Notes under the pieces: model-generated
What the model was told of the DNA's origin: nothing
Databases searched by the model: none
The model's input: only the letters and a program-made list of their open reading frames with translations
Position numbers and translations under genes: made by a program
Part shown: in pieces, positions 63,370-64,000 of the stretch
How the letters are laid out: each line of letters opens with the position of its first letter
Numbering within the stretch: position 1 is the stretch's first letter
Assembly (NCBI GenBank): GCA_958450365.1
Contig: CAUEEP010000932.1
Coordinates: 1,810,501-1,874,500, forward strand
Length of the DNA stretch: 64,000 nt
DNA from: Mesorhabditis belari
Lineage: Eukaryota > Nematoda > Chromadorea > Rhabditida > Rhabditidae
Direction: 5' to 3'

Positions 63370-64000
63370 AAGAAAACCCAGCCGGGACTCGAACCAGGGT
63401 CGTTCGGGCTGAGAGACAAGCAAGCTAACCACTCGGCCATCCGAACTTTGATCTATTTTTAGTCACTGAGCATTTCAAAAGGTTCTGTGAGTTCCAGGAT
63501 TTACAGAAAATCAGCCTCAATTAGCTTAAATGCTAAAATTTCGGCATATTTTCGAGAGATCTCAAATCAAGCCGTTAAAACGAAGAAGAACTCAAAATTT
63601 TGACAAAATAACAAATTATTAGTGGGATCTGGATGTTACGTAATCCAGAGAAAATCTTAGTTTTTAAAAAAACCAATTTGAAAAACCCTGCCGGGACTCG
63701 AACCTGCGTTGTTCGGGCTGGTAGACAAGCAAGCTAACCACTCGGCCATCCAAACTTTGATCTATTTTTAGTCGCTGATCATTTCAAAAGGTTCTATGAG
63801 TTCCAGGATTTACAGAAAACAGCTTCAATTCGCTTAATTTTCGAGATTTTGGGGGTTTTTTCGAGAGATCTCAAATCAAGCAGTTAAACTCGAGAAAAAC
63901 AAAGAATTTCCACAAAATAACAGGCTATTCGTGGGATCTGGATGTCACGTAATCCATTGAAAGCATTAGTTTTTAAATATAAGCTAAACTTCTGGTGGCC
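63370..64000. repeat. Ser/Leu-type tRNA-like repeats after the last visible gpb-2 exon
   Basis: Cores at 63379-63446 and 63688-63753 (minus) and the start of another at 63990-64000 (plus, cut by the window). Boxes TGTGAGTTCCAGG near 63485, TCTGGATGTTACGTAAT near 63628, CTATGAGTTCCAGG near 63795 and TCTGGATGTCACGTAAT near 63937. An isolated box, CGTGACATCCAAT, is near 63189. Confidence 0.75.

Overview
The window looks like a repeat-dense stretch of a rhabditid (clade V type) nematode chromosome. Three lines of sequence support this. Introns end in (T)TTTCAG or (T)TTTAG. Several first exons have an acceptor just upstream of the ATG, as expected for spliced-leader trans-splicing. The array at 43.1-43.7 kb carries runs of TTAGGC, the nematode telomere hexamer. 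The species cannot be fixed from the sequence.

Genes are few, lie mostly on the + strand, and have introns swollen by repeats. (1) A ZDHHC3/7-type S-palmitoyltransferase (7905-13209; ten exons, the first tentative). (2) A 66-residue single-pass membrane protein in two exons (30539-31649). (3) A 111-residue precursor with a Gly/Tyr/Trp-rich segment, a Cys-rich membrane helix and an AP-rich tail (41662-44648). (4) A GNB5/GPB-2-type G-protein beta subunit (53090-63298), eleven exons seen and the seventh WD repeat outside the window. Weaker candidates are a PIP-box exon on the minus strand (1205-1337), its interrupted paralogue on the plus strand (2851-3574), a secreted Gly/Tyr-rich peptide exon (15448-15630, minus) and an orphan exon pair (45168-45383).

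Layout. 1-14.4 kb: genes among DNA-transposon debris. This includes two nested elements with 8-bp target duplications (1571-2490), a third 8-bp-duplication element that splits an exon (2929-3392), a nearly complete Tc1 element with a frameshifted transposase (3653-5280), and TA-flanked MITEs. 14.4-20 kb: micro- and minisatellites, a broken second Tc1-like transposase, and a roughly 36-copy array of the CRE palindrome TGACGTCA. 20-64 kb: many repeat families, two of them carrying tRNA-like domains, and many minisatellites with units of 6-27 bp.

The main unexplained pattern is a short box, consensus TGTGACATCCAG (either strand, with a few tolerated changes). I find it about one hundred times from about 16 kb to the right end. 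It sits inside more than ten repeat families whose other sequence is not recognisably alike, and it recurs at a strikingly constant pitch of about 140-144 bp. In the two tRNA-like families, inverted boxes bracket the tRNA-like domain. This resembles a satellite superfamily in which only a protein-binding box has been kept, but its function is unknown.
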